Below, one piece after another: positions 1 to 12,650 of a stretch of 64,000 nucleotides of DNA. The number at the start of each line of letters is the position of its first letter. The stretch's first letter is position 1. The translations under genes and the position numbers were made by a program. The notes under the pieces are model-generated. The model was not told the DNA's origin, searched no databases, and saw only the letters and a list, made by a program, of their open reading frames with translations. Source of the stretch: Eutreptiella sp. 'Long Island Sound 2002' (lineage: Eukaryota > Euglenozoa > Euglenophyceae > Eutreptiales > Eutreptiaceae); the NCBI GenBank assembly GCA_964036045.1, contig OZ038379.1:113983604-114047603 (forward strand). The letters run 5' to 3'.

Positions 1-3000
1 CCTTGCTTTGACGAGTGGCCTGATGGTCCGCACCTTGGATGCAATGGTTCTCTACACCTCAAAGACTTGTTTTGGCGAGTGGCCCGATGGTCCGCATACT
101 GGATGCAATGGTTCTCTACACCCCAAACCTTGTTTTGACAAGTGGCCTTATGGTCCACACACGGGCGGCAATGGTTCTCTACACCCGGAACCTTGTTTTG
201 ACGAGTGGCTTGATGCTCCACACACTAGATGCAATGGTTCTCTACACCCCAAACCTTGTTTTGACGAGTGGCCTGATGGTCCGCACACTGGATGCAATGG
301 TTCTCTACACCCCAAACCTTGTTTTCACGAGTGGCCTGATGGTCCGCACACTAGATGCAATGGTTCTCTACACCCCAAACCTGGTTTTGACGAGTGGCCT
401 GATGGTCCGCACACGGGATGCAATGGTTGTCTACACCCCAAACCTTGTTTTGACGAGTGGCCTGATGGTCCGCACACTCGATGCAATGGTTCTCTACACC
501 CCAAACCGTGTTTTGACGAGTCGCCCGATGGTCCGCACACTCGATGCAATGGTTCTCTACACCCCAAACCTTGTTTTGACGAGTGGCCTGATGGTCCGCA
601 CACTGGATGCAATGGTTCTCTACACCCCAAACCTTGTTTTCACGAGTGGCCTGATGGTCCGCACACTAGATGCAATGGTTCTCTACACCCCAAACATGGT
701 TTTGACGAGGGGCCTCATGGTCCGCACACGGGATGCAATGGTTGTCTACACCCCAAACCTTGTTTTGACGAGTGGCCTGATGGTCCGCACACTGCATGCA
801 ATGGTTCTCTACACCCCAAACCTTGTTTTGACGAGTCGCCTGATGGTCCGCACACTCGATGCAATGGTTCTCTACACCCCAAACCTTGTTTTGACGAGTG
901 GCCTGATGGTCCGCACACTGCATGCAATGGTTCTCTACACCCCAAACCTTGTTTTGACGAGTGACCTGATGGTCCGCACACTCGATGCAATGGTTCTCTA
1001 CACCCCAAACCTGGTTTTGACGAGGGGCCTCATGGTCCGCACCTTGGATGCAACGGTTCTCTACACCCCAAACCTTGTTTTGACGAGTGGCCGGATGGTC
1101 CACACACGGGATGCAATGGTTCTCTACACCCCTAACCTTGTCTTGACAAGTGGCCTGATGGTCCGCACATGGGATGCAATGGTTGTCTACACCCCTAACC
1201 TTGTCTTGACGAGTGGCCTGATGGCCCGCACACTGGATGCAATGGTTCTCTACACCCCAAGCCTTGTTTTGACGAGTGGCCTGATGGTCCGCACACTGGA
1301 TGCAATGGTTCTCTACACCCCAAACCTTGTTTTGACGAGTGGCCTGATGGTCCGCACACGGGATGCAATGGTTCTCTACACCCGGAACCTTGATTTGACG
1401 AGTGGCCTGATGGTCCGCACACTAGATGCAATGGTTCTCTACACCCCAAACCTTGTTTTGACGAGTGGCCTGATGGTCCTGATGGTCCGCACACTGGATG
1501 CAATGGTTCTCTACACCCCAAACCATGTTTTGACAGTGGCCTGATGCTCCGCGCTCTGGATACAATGGTTCTCTACACCCCAAACCTTGCTTTGACGAGT
1601 GGCCTGATGGTCCGCACACTCGATGCAATGGTTCTCTACACCCCAAACTTAGTTTTGACGAGGGGCCTCATGGTCCGCACACGGGATGCAATGGTTCTCT
1701 ACACCCCAAACCTTGTTTTAACGAGTGGCCTGATGGTCCGCACACTAGATGCAATGGTTCTCTACACCCCAAACCTTGTTTTGACGAGTGGCCTGATGGT
1801 CCGCACACGGGATGCAATGGTTCTCTACACCCCAAACCTTGTTTTGACGAGTGGCCTGATGGTCCGCACACTGCATGCAATGGTTCTCTACACCCCAAAC
1901 CTTGTTTTGACGAGTGGCCTGATGGTCCGCACACTCGATGCAATGGTTCTCTACACCCCAACCTTAGTTTTGACGAGGGGCCTCATGGTCCGCACAAGGG
2001 ATGCAATGGTTGTCTACACCCCAAACCTTGTTTTGACGAGTGGCCTGATGGTCCGCACACGGGATGCAATGGTTCTCTACACCCCAAACCTTGTTTTGAC
2101 GAGTGGCCTGATGGTCCGCACACGGGATGCAATGGTTCTCTACACCCCAAACTTTGTTTTGACGAGTGGCTTGATGGTCCGCACACTAGATGCAATGGTT
2201 CTCTACACCCCAAACCTTGTTTTGACGAGTGGCCTCATCGTCCGCACACTGGATGCAATGGTTCTCTACACCCCAAACCTGGTTTTGACGAGTGGCCTGA
2301 TGGTCCGCACCTTGGATGCAATGGTTCTCTACACCCCGAACCTTGTTTTGGCGAGTGGCCTCATGGTCCGCACACTGGATGCAATGGTTCTCTACACCCC
2401 AAACCTTGTTTTGACGAGTGGCCTGATGGTCCGCACACTAGTTGCAATGGTTCTCTACACCCCAAACCTTGCTTTGACGAGTGGCCTGATGGTCCGCACA
2501 CTGCATGCAATGGTTCTCTACAACCCAAACCTTGTTTTGACGAGTGGCCTGATGGTCCGCACACTCGATGCATTGGTTCTCTACACCCCAAACCTTGTTT
2601 TGACGCGTGGCTTGATGGTCCGCACACGGGATGCAATGGTTGTCTACACCCCAAACCTTGTTTTGACGAGTGGCCTGATCGTCCGCACAATGCATGCAAT
2701 GGTTCTCTACACCCCAAACCTTGTTTTGACGAGTGGCCTGATGGTCCGCACCTTGGATGCAATGGTTCTCTACACCCCGAACCTTGTTTTGGCGAGTGGC
2801 CTGATGGTCCGCACAGTGGATGCAATGGTTCTCTACACCCCAAACCTTGTTTTGACGAGTGGCCTAATGGTCCGCACACTGGATGCAATGGTTCTCTACA
2901 CTCCAAACCTTGCTTTGACGAGTGGCCTGATGATGCGCACCTTGGATGCAATGGTTCTCTACACCTCAAAGCTTGTTTTGACGAGTAGCCTGATGGTCCG

Positions 3001-6000
3001 CACACTGGATGCAATGGTTCTCTACACCCCAAACCTTGTTTTGACAAGTGGCCTTATGGTCCACACACGGGCTGCAATGGTTCTCTACACCCGGAACCTT
3101 GTTTTGACGAGTGGCTTGATGGTCCGCACACTAGATGCAATGGTTCTCTACACCCCAAACCTTGTTTTGACGAGTGGCCTGATGGTCCGCACACTAGATG
3201 CAATGGTTCTCTACACCCCAAACCTTGTTTTGACGAGGGGCCTCATGGTCCGCACACGGGATGCAATGGTTGTCTACACCCCAAACCTTGTTTTGACGAG
3301 TGGCCTGATGGTCCGCACACTCGATGCAATGGTTCTCTAAACCCCAAACCTGGTTTTGACGAGGGGCCTGATGGTCCACACATGGGATGCAATGGTTCTC
3401 TACACCCAGAACCTTGTTTTGACGAGTGGCCTGATGGTCTTGATGGTCCGCGCACTGGATGCAATGGTTCTCTATACCCCAAACCTTGTTTTGACGAGTG
3501 GCCTGATGCTCCGCACACTCGATGCAATGGTTCTCCACACCCCAAACCTTGTTTTGACGAGTGGCCTGATGGTCCGCACACTGGATGCCATGGTTCTCTA
3601 CACCCCAAACCTTGTTTTGACGAGTGGCCTGATGGTCCACGCACGGGATGCAATGGTTCTCTACACCCCAAACCTTGTTTTGATGAGTGGCCTGATGGTC
3701 CGCACACTAGATGCAATGGCTCTCTACACCCCAAACCTTGTTTTGACGAGTGGCCTAATGGTCTTGATGGTCCGCGCACTGGATGCAATGGTTCTCTATA
3801 CCCCAAACCTTGTTTTGACGAGTGGCCTGATGCTCCGCGCTCTGGATACAATGGTTCTGTACACCCCAAACCTTGTTTTGACGAGTGGCCTGATGGTCCG
3901 CACACTCGATGCAATGGTTCTCTACACCCCAAACCTTGTTTTGACGAGTGGCCTGATGGTCCGCACACTAGATGCAATGGTTCTCTACACCCCAAACCTT
4001 GTTTTCACCAGTGGCCTGATGGTCCGCACACTGGATGCAATGGTTCTCTACACCCCAAACCTTGTTTTGACGAGTGGCCTGATGGTCCACACACGGGATG
4101 CAATGGTTCTCTACACCCGAAACCTTGTTTTGACGAGTGGCCTGATGGTCTGCACACTAGATGCAATGGTTCTCTACACAAACCTTGTTTTGACGAGTGG
4201 CCGGATGGTCCGCACACTGGATGCAATGGTTCTCTACACCCCAAACCTTGTTTTGACGAGTGGCCTGATGGTCCGCACACTAGATGCACTGGTTCTCTAC
4301 ACCCCAAACCTTGTTTTGGCGAGTAGTCTGATGGTCCGCGCTCTGGATACAATGGTTCTGTACACCCCAAACTTGGTTTTGACGAGGGGCCTCATGGTCC
4401 GCACACGGGATGCAATGGTTCTCTACACCCCAAACCTTGTTTTGACGGGTGGCCTCATGGTCCGCACACCAGATGCAACGGTTCTCTACACCCCAAACCT
4501 TGTTTTGACGAGTGGCCTGATGTTCCGCACACTGGATGCAATGGTTGTCTACACACGGAACCTTGCTTTGACGAGTGGCCTGATGGTCCGCACACTAGAT
4601 GCAACGGTTCTCTACACCCCAAACCTTGTTTTGACGAGTGGCCGGATGGTCCGCACACGGGATGCAATGGTTCTCTACACCCCAAACCTGGTTTTGACGA
4701 GTGGCCTGATGGTCCGCACATGGGATGCAATGGTTCTCTACACACGGAACCTTGTTTTGACGAGTGGCCTGATGGTCCGCACACTGGATGCAATGGTTCT
4801 CTACACCTCAAGCCTTGTTTTGACGAGTGGCCTGATGGTCAACACAGGGGATGCAATGGTTCTCTACACCCCAAACCTTGTTTTGACGAGTGGCCTGATG
4901 GTCCGCACACTAGATGCACTGGTTCTCTACACCCCAAACGTTGTTTTGACGAGTGGCGTGATGGTCCGCACATGGGATGCAATGGTTCTCTACACACGGA
5001 ACCTTGTTTTGACGAGTGGCCTGATGGCCCGCACAGTAGATGCAATGGTTCTCTACACCGCAAACCTTGTTTTGACGAGTGGCCTGATGGTCCGCACACT
5101 AGATGCAATGGTTCTCTACACCCCAAACCTTGTTTTGACGAGTGGCCTGATGGTTCGCACACTGGATGCAATGGTTCTCTACACCCCAAACCTTGTTTTG
5201 ACGAGTGGCCTGATGGTCCGCACACGGGATGCAATGGTTCTCTACACCCCTAACCTTGTTTTGACGAGTGGCCTAATGGTCCACACACTTGATGCGACCG
5301 TTCTCTACACCCCAAACCTTATTTTGACGAGTGGCCTCATGGTCCGCAAACTCGATGCAATGGTTCTCTACACCCCAAACCTTGTCTTGACGAGTGGCCT
5401 GATGGTCGGCACACTAGAAGCAATGGTTCTCTAACCCCCAAACCTTGTTTTGACGAGTTGCCTGATGGTCCGCACACGGGATGCAATGGTTCTCTACACA
5501 TCAAACCTTGTTGTGACGAGTGGCCTGATGGTCCGCACACTGGATACAATGGTTCTCTACACCCCAAACTTTGTTTTGACGAGTGGCCTAATGGTGCGCA
5601 CAATGGATGCAATGGTTGCGGACCATCACGCCACTCGTCAAAACAAGGTTTGGGGTGTGGAGAACCATTGTATCCAGTGTGCGGACCATCAGGCCACTCG
5701 TCAAAACAAGGCTTGAGGTGTAGAGAACCATTGCATCCAGTGTGCGGACCATCAGGCCACTCATCAAGACAAGGTTAGGGGTGTAGACAACCATTGCATC
5801 CCATGTGCGGACCATCAAGCCACTCGTCAAAACAAGGTTTGGGGTGTAGAGAACCAGTGTATCCAGCGTGCAGACCATCAGGCCACTCATCAAAACAAGG
5901 TTTGGGGTGTAGAGAACCATTGTATCCCGTGTGCAGACCATACGGCCAGTCGTCAAAACAAGGTTTCGGGTGTAGAGAACCATTGCATCGAGTGTGCGGA

Positions 6001-6850
6001 CCATCAGGCCACTCGTCAAAACAAGGCTTGAGGTGTACAGAACCATTGTATCCAGAGTGCGGACCATCAGGCCACTCGTCAAGACAAGGTTAGGGGTGTA
6101 GACAACCATTGCATCCCATGTGCGGACCATCAGGCCACTCGTCAAAACAACGTTTGGGGTGTAGAGAACCATTGCATCCCGTGTGCGGACCATCCGGCCA
6201 CTCGTCAAAACAAGGTTTGGGGTGGATGCAATGGTTCTCTACACACGGAACCTTGTTTTGACGAGTGGCTTGATGGTCCGCACACTGGATGCAATGGTTC
6301 TCTACACCGCAAACCTTGTTTTGACGAGTGGCCTGATGGTCCGCACACTAGATGCAATGGTTCTCTACACCCCAAACCTTGTTTTGACGAGTGGCCGGAT
6401 GGGGCGCACACTGGATGCAATGGTTCTCTACACCACAAACCTTGTTTTGACGAGTGGCCTGATGGTCCGCACACTAGATGCAATGGTTCTCTACACCCCA
6501 AACCTTGTTTTCACGAGTGGCTTGATGGTCCGCACACCAGATGCAATGGTTCTCTACACCCCAGACCTTGTTTTGACGAGTGGCCTGATGGTCCGCACAC
6601 TAGATGCAATGGTTCTCTACACCCCAAACCTTGTTTTGACGAGTGGCCCGATGGTCCGCACACTGGATGCAATGGTTCTCTACACCCGGAACCTTGTTTT
6701 CACGAATGGCCTGATGGTCCGCACACTGGATGAAATGGTTCTCTACACCCCAAACCTTGTTTTGACGAGTGGGCTGATGGTCTGCACATTGGATGCAATG
6801 GTTCTCTACACCCCAAACCTTCTTTTGACGAGTGGCCTGATGGTCCAGAC
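1..6850. repeat. 63-bp tandem satellite array
   Basis: About 108 head-to-tail copies of a 63-bp monomer whose recurring core reads TACACCCCAAACCTTGTTTT followed by GACGAGTGGCCTGATGGTCC. Copies differ by scattered substitutions and a few longer monomers, for example near 1,467, 3,435 and 3,760 where the TGATGGTC piece is doubled. Because 63 is 21 codons, frames stay open over kilobases on both strands and give 21-residue peptide repeats. I treat these as by-products of the period, not genes. No promoter, intron or unique flanking exon is visible. The array runs off the left edge of the window, so its full length is unknown. Confidence 0.97.
5612..6224 (-). repeat. Inverted block inside the 63-bp satellite
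   Basis: At about 5,612 the array switches abruptly to the reverse complement of the monomer (units now read GGACCATCAGGCCACTCGTC). It stays inverted for about ten monomers and switches back at about 6,224, where GTTTGGGG meets TGGATGCAATGG. Both junctions fall inside a monomer. An inversion or a palindromic rearrangement of the array would explain it; an assembly join is the alternative. Confidence 0.9.
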
Positions 6851-6928
6851 AGACGCACCGCAAGGGCAGGGTCTTTGCGGCGGCCCTACCTCCAGCATGC
6901 CACAAAAAAAATCTGCTGTTCTGGTCCA

Positions 6929-8783
6929 TCAATCTTGCAATTCAAACTCCTCCAGTTTTGACAGCATGTGCACAGCTGGAGACAGATCGGACCACCGTGC
7001 CTCATCGAAGTCAATTACAGGTGCAACGTCTTCTCCATCACCGGTGTTCACCAATTCAGTGCTTGTTCCACTGCTACTGCTACTACTGCTGCTGCTGCTG
7101 CTACTACTGCTACTACTACTGCCACTAGAATTGAACCCAATAGTAACTTTGGGCGTCGTCTTTTGTGTAGGCATTGAGGGCAGGTCCTCACTGCTGCCTC
7201 CGTCAGAATCACTGGTGCTGCCCTCCTCCTTACATACTGTGGGCTTCAAACCCACACGGCACTCGCAAACTAGGTTTCTGCGTCGCCTCCAAAGGTCTGC
7301 ATCTGATGCATCCTGGCTGAACTCAGCATCAAATGCGATGGGTGGCTTACGGCTGCTGCTACTGATGTCCACCGCTCCCTTTTTCCTCTCCTTACTAGAC
7401 AAAAAGACGCGATGAGGTGTGCACGGGACCAAGGGCCAACCCTGAAACGTAGTCATATCAAATGGCTTCCAGTGCCGTGTGTGATTGAGTGCCTGTGCAG
7501 ACTGCCCACATACACAGCAGATGTCACTACGTCCTTTCACACCTGGCAGTCCCAACTTCAAACTGTGGGTACCCTCGTCCACGTACAATGTGGCCTCTGG
7601 TATGGCCATCCACAGCGTCTGAACATGCACCATGCCCTCCCGCCAGGCTGTGCCGGCTCCAAAAATACATGGCTCCAGGATGATGGGCCTACGTTCCGGT
7701 CGCCACAAGCGACCTTGACGCCGAGTTGCACTTGTCTGCACTAGCTTCATATACAATTCATGTGTCAAACACTCGCGAACGCTGTCATCAGGGACCGTGG
7801 AGGTTACGCGGGCAAAGCGCTTGCTGAGACGGAGATTGCTCTCACCGGCCTCATCACTGGTGTGTACAAATACTCTGGACGAACCCCATCTGTGTAACAA
7901 GGAATGGCAATACAACGTACAGGTACTCCTGCCCTCTGCGAGTTCAATAACGAGCAGTGCAAGGAAGCTATAAGTGGCACCTCCTGCTCTCCATTGAATG
8001 GTAGGCAGCTGGAAGTCACATGCATACAACAATACTGCCACATGGCACAGTGCCAGAGCAGCAAAGGGGAAGGGTAAAGGCAGATGCATCCCCAAAAAAA
8101 CCGTCGCTATCGGCTCACGTGACTCGTGCCCTGTGAGGCTCAATCGTGACGTAAACCGTTGACAGGCCTCTGCCCGTGCCTGTTGTGCATTGTCAGCCAC
8201 AGCGTATCCTTTTGCCACGCTCGAAAGCACCCGCAAAAATGTAACCTGCACGGGGCCATCCATGGCTCGTCCAAAAAAACGGGACACAATACCCTTTAGG
8301 TTGTGAAGGATGGGCTGCACAAACTGCATGTTCTCTACGTTTTGGACTGCACTAAGCCGTAATCTAGGATTGGTGGTGAGGTTGTGTGTACCCCAGAAAA
8401 GCTTTTGCATGTGGTCCTTGCGCAACCACGGACACAATGAACACTTACTAGTGCGGATCTCTGTCCAAATAAAATGGTGGTCCCCTGAAATCTGGGCTTA
8501 TGGCACCGGTGGATTGTGTGATTGGGCATTTCATTTCTTGTAGAAGGTTTGGCTCCTCGATGCGTCCTTCCATCCGCCACACATTGACTTCCTTCTTTGA
8601 CATCTCCCGCCATGTAATTAGCATGGTGCTACCAAGTATGTCGGTATCTATAGGGGGGATAAGGTTGCCAGATCAATCTACAATGGCCACTTGTAAATTA
8701 ATATTGCCGCGGCCACGCGGGGAAACCAGATCCGCAAACATGAACAGCGACAAACGGGTCAGTTCCCGTGTGCACGGTTTCAT
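6929..8783 (-). CDS. Large unidentified protein with Ser-rich, acidic C-terminus
   Basis: I do not recognise this protein. Reading starts at the ATG at 8,783-8,781 and gives about 610 residues if two lesions are allowed: an in-frame TGA at 8,673-8,675 and a one-base frame change near 8,481-8,490. The rest, 8,437 to 6,929, is one open frame of 502 codons. A CSLC pair near 8,440 and a CCVCG...H...H cluster near 7,500 could bind zinc. The C-terminal quarter is rich in Ser, Asp and Glu. A CTG/CTA trinucleotide tract at 7,066-7,125 encodes a run of about 18 Ser. The gene sits between the 63-bp satellite and an 85-bp minisatellite with nothing else beside it. It could be the body of another mobile element whose ends are hidden in the satellites, or a host gene. 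The long open frame and protein-like composition make coding likely. Confidence 0.6.
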
Positions 8784-8943
8784 CTTTTTGGCTGCACTCC
8801 GAAGCAGAAAAAAAACAGACATCCACAAGAAGGCTTGAATTGGTTAGTTCCCTATCAAATAAGGGGAGCGGTTTCTTTTCTGCCTTTAAAAGTTCCCCGC
8901 TAGTGCTTTGCAGGCTTGGGCAAAGTCGGTGTAAAACGTGATG

Positions 8944-9305
8944 AATCAGAAGTGGCCCACCTGTGGGCAATGTGGGTACGTAACCACTTCCGCCTCGGGG
9001 ATCTCCACCGCCTCAGAGCGGGGGGCAGAATCAGAAGTGGCCCACTTGTGGGCAAGGTGGCTGCTAACCCCTGCCGCCTCGGGGATCCCCACCGCTTCGG
9101 AGCGGGGGGCAAAATCGGAAGTGGCCCACTTGTGGGCAACGTGGCTACGCACCACCTGCCCTCTCGGGGATCCCCCCGGCTTCAAGGCAGGGGGCAGAAT
9201 CAGAAGTGGCCCACTTGTGGGCAAGGTGGCTACGTAACCCCAGCCGCCTCGGGGATCCCCACCGGTTCAGAGCGGGGGGCACAATCAGAAGTGGCCCAGC
9301 TTTTT
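8944..9305. repeat. 85-bp minisatellite, about 4.2 copies
   Basis: AATCAGAAGTGGCCCAC recurs at 8,944, 9,029, 9,114, 9,198 and 9,283, a spacing of 84-85 bp. Each unit holds the dyad GCCCACTTGTGGGC and the palindrome GGGGATCCCC. Both elements also occur in the 79-bp satellite at 23,319-43,950, so the two arrays share an ancestor or a constraint. Confidence 0.93.
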
Positions 9306-9319
9306 GTCAAATCCAAATT

Positions 9320-9846
9320 CACGGGTCATCCTGAAGGCAAAGCCTACATGAATTGCGGAAAATTTTACAGGTACATTTCATGGGTCATCGTGAAGGCAAA
9401 GCCTACACGAACTGCGGGCAATTTTACAGGCACATTTCACGGGTCATCCTGAAGGCAAAGCCTACACGAACTGCGGGCAATTTTACAGGCACATTTCACG
9501 GGTCATCCTGAAGGCAAAGCCTAAATGAACTGCGGGTAATGTTACAAGCACATTTGACGGGTCATCCTGAAGGCACAGCCTACACGAATTGCGGGTAATG
9601 TTACAAGCACATTTGACGGGTCATCCTGAAGGCAAAGCCTACACGAACTGCGGGTAATTTTACAGGCCCACTTGACGGGGCATGCTGAAGGCAAAGCCTA
9701 CAGGAACTGCGGGTAATTTTACAGGCACAATTGACGGGTCATCCTAAAGGCAAAGCCTACACGAACTGCGGGTAATTTTACAGGCACATTTCACGGGTCA
9801 TCTTGAAGGCAGTTCCTACACGAACTGCGGGTAATTTTACAGGCAT
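9320..9846. repeat. 59-bp minisatellite, about 9 copies
   Basis: Units begin GGGTCATCCTGAAGGCAAAG and end in ACAGGCACATTTCAC, with a 59-bp period and about 90% identity between neighbours. The unit shows no relation to the 85-bp repeat directly to its left. No gene overlaps it. Confidence 0.95.
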
Positions 9847-10039
9847 TATGGCGGGGAACGTCCGGAAACTTACAGGTGTGGGCACCCGGCAAGGAGCATG
9901 CATAATCATAGGTTTTTAACGTGTGCAAATGCACCTGGGGTACACGGGCGATTTTCAAACCTATGGTATGAAAATTGTGTAGGACGAGCACTACGGTGAC
10001 ATGTGAAGAAATGCACATGCGAGTGACTATGGCCGTCAA

Positions 10040-11261
10040 AGGCACCAACCCAGGATTTGCGCATCCACCCACGGTCTGGAATGGGCCACGGGGATCCCCT
10101 ATCCCTAGCACTTTTCGGTGGCATTGGTCTGCGATGTAGGCAGACTGCAATGTCCAGTTAAGATTTTGCTTTACGCAGACCATATATTGCTCATGGTACC
10201 GGGCAGTAACACACCGGCTAAAGCAGACATTGAGGCGGTTTTGTATGTGCTGGCGGTGTTTGGCAGGTCCTCTGGGTTCCGGGTTAATGCTTCCAAAACT
10301 TATGCTTTGGTCAAGCAGTCAGTGGTTGGGCCTTCCAGCTGGATTGCGGGATTTGCAGTTCGGGAATCCGTGTGTTATTTGGGGGTGCTTTTGGGACATC
10401 TCACACTAGTGCAAGCTTATGGCCTAGTGGTCGCAAAAATGATGCTGCGGGCTTATTTTGTTTGAACACTACCGCTCACTCTCAGGGTGAAAGCTCATAT
10501 TCTGAAAACGTGGAAAGCGCCCTGTTGTTACTTGGTGACTCGAGTTCATAAAACTACGCCGGCAGTAGTTAGGCTGCTGAATATCGTGCAGTTTGTGATC
10601 GTTAGCATCAATTCTTGGGGCCTGAAAAGGGATATAATGAGTGAGCCAGAGACTCAAGGGAGTATATCTCTCGCGGGGCTCCAGCCGCACACCTTGTGGG
10701 TGGAGTCAGAAACATTCGTCAAGTGTGTTCAAGGGGCGGCGGCAAATAGTTTGTATTCCACACGGTCCTTCGAGCACTGGCCTCAAGGGGTGGAACTTCT
10801 GCTAGAGGAGCGCATCTCCTCTACATGCGCCTCGCACATCCGTGCCGTCGACTAGCTAGGGGACTTTGGGTCAGCGTGCATGGCCTGGAGGAGACTAAGC
10901 GGGTATGCACCCGCTATGCCGCTTCCATCAGTGGGTGTTGGGACTTTGGCAGAATGCGCTGTTTTTAGGGGCCCGAGGAAGGGCTGTGGCTCCCAAACCA
11001 GCTATCAAGCTGAGGTCCCTTTGGTGGTGTGATGGAGCCTATCACGATTATTTGAAAGCTAACTTTTGGGTAGCTCTGAAACCTTTTGATCTACAGCACT
11101 TTGCCAAAGGGCTACATGGCCACGGTGGTTGGTATGCAGACTGGCCTTTCCCGGTGGCGGGCGGAGGCGTTTGTGGCCTCATGTGCTGGCCAAAGAAATG
11201 GTTTAGCCAGCATATGCGGCAACCTCCTCCGGGCGGGTGTTTAACGGGCCTGCTGGCATGA
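10040..11261 (+). pseudogene. LINE (non-LTR retrotransposon) reverse transcriptase remnant
   Basis: Two diagnostic reverse transcriptase blocks are visible. GMGHGDPLSLALF at about 10,078-10,116 matches the QGDPLSPxLF block of LINE polymerases. After a frame change, LLYADHILLMVPG at about 10,166-10,204 matches the catalytic YADD block, followed by the usual FGxxSGFRVNASKT stretch. The second catalytic Asp is His (YADH), so the enzyme should be dead. The thumb region continues in the same frame past a TGA at 10,463-10,465 to 10,855, and a further piece lies in another frame at 10,905-11,261. No endonuclease domain or 5' part is seen, as in a 5'-truncated LINE copy. The clade is not determined. 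Confidence 0.8.
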
Positions 11262-11414
11262 GGGGTGTGGATCGGAGAGCGTTCTCATACCTCCGAGTGC
11301 CGGAGTTGGATTATGACTTCGTCCGCAAGGCACTGTGGCTTAAGCTGCCAATGGCAAAGAGATAAGTGGCGGTCACCAAATCCAAAAGTCTGCCTTCATG
11401 GCAAAGTTTGGCCA

Positions 11415-12458
11415 CTAGCCCTCTAGCCACCGCGTTCTCGTCAGCGACACCGGTACCGCTCTGACACCACGGAGGCATGTCATGACGCCCTTCAGCATCG
11501 TCATATTGGGTCTTAGGTTCAAATCAGCGTTTCGCTCTGTAGGCTGACAGACTAGTGTCCACAAGGCCGGGATGCAGTCCTTCACACAATCCATTTCCGC
11601 ACCGTCCATCAATTCAAGGAATCATGCTTCATTGTCCATTGCATCGGCCTCCAAAATGGGGCCGTGCTCATGCAAGACGCCGTCCGTCAATTTGTCATTG
11701 TCCCAAAAGCGGGACACATACTTGCAGAAAGGCACCGGCCCGCACAACAGCAACCTGAACAGCACTTGTGGGCTAGCAAAGACCAATGGCTTCTTGGAGC
11801 CTAGGTCCCGTACCTTGAGCAGCTACGCCTTGCACATGAGTGGCACCCCCGCAATCTTCCTCTTCGCGGCGGCCTGAGATTTGGTGTCAACCTCGGCCAC
11901 TTCCTTGGGGGTACCTGCCATGGCCAAGCGTTGCTGTTAAACCAGCTTGTTGAGCTCTTGCAGTTTAGGTGTCACTACTGAGGGTAGTTGCTCGGGTGGC
12001 GTCGGCTGCACAAACCCCACACCCTCCACATCCAACTCACACCCAGCCATGCCGCAAAACGCCCGAGACATCTTGGGGAATACTGCATCACTGTCCAATG
12101 AAACCCTAAACTTCTGTGTGAAGTTGTCTTCCCACTCTTCGAGCCTTCCAGCTAGCCAACGCCACTTCTACCTTGGACGGCGACCGAGCAATCACGTCGC
12201 CCGAGCAATCTCGACCAAGGGCACGCTGTAGATAACCGCATAGTATATGGAGCCCTTGGCGAATACTGCGAAAACTGTGACTGACATACTGATAGACGGG
12301 GTGCAGCTTGTTATCACGGGGCAGGCTCTATGTGCCCCCCGAGCTGATGTGGAAGCTCCAATGGAATGAATTGCATTATGGGTTGAAGACACATACATGC
12401 ATACTGCACGCACATACACACACAAACACATATCAAACAGAGGTAAACCATAGGTCAA
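11415..12458 (-). pseudogene. Unidentified coding remnant with five in-frame stops
   Basis: One minus-strand frame runs from about 12,458 to the terminal TAG at 11,415 without a frameshift. It is broken by TGA at 12,192, TAG at 12,168, TAA at 11,937, TAG at 11,823 and TGA at 11,622. Between the stops the sequence is protein-like, for example EEWEDNFTQKFRVSLDSDAV, then VLFRLLLCGPVPFCKYVSRF, then CVKDCIPALWTLVCQPTE. Every stop is one C:G-to-T:A change away from Trp, Gln or Arg. No domain is recognised. It lies downstream of the 12,556-14,257 remnant on the same strand and may belong to the same element. Confidence 0.55.
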
Positions 12459-12459
12459 A

Positions 12460-12650
12460 AAGTGAGCTAATCTTGGAGCATCTCACCGAGTTGTATCTCA
12501 AATCTCGTCTTACCCTTTGCAACACCAATCACCAACAAGTCATCCACGTAACATTTCACCACAAGCAACGTGATCCCCAACTCGGCAACAAAGCACCGTA
12601 CTGCTCTTGGACAAAATAGCCGTGTCTCTTTCCAACCAAGCAACACACTT
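12460..12650 (-). pseudogene. Possible Ty1/copia-like reverse transcriptase core (YVDD box)
   Basis: The minus-strand frame through 12,537-12,557 reads ITLLVVKCYVDDLLVIG, which has the form of the copia-type catalytic block (hydrophobic strand, [FY]VDD, then LLxxG). A few preceding residues (VRCFVAELG) could be the strand before it, and FEIQLGEML follows. Upstream the frame is lost, so the rest of the polymerase cannot be followed. The motif is short. I call it copia-like from this block alone. Confidence 0.45.

Noticed and set aside
8-5434. Open frames of 300-700 codons on both strands in the 63-bp satellite
   Set aside because: The period is a multiple of three and the monomer lacks stops in those frames. 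The peptides are pure 21-residue repeats with no unique start, end or intron.
8944-9846. CRISPR-like array
   Set aside because: Units are contiguous with no unique spacers, and the genome is eukaryotic.
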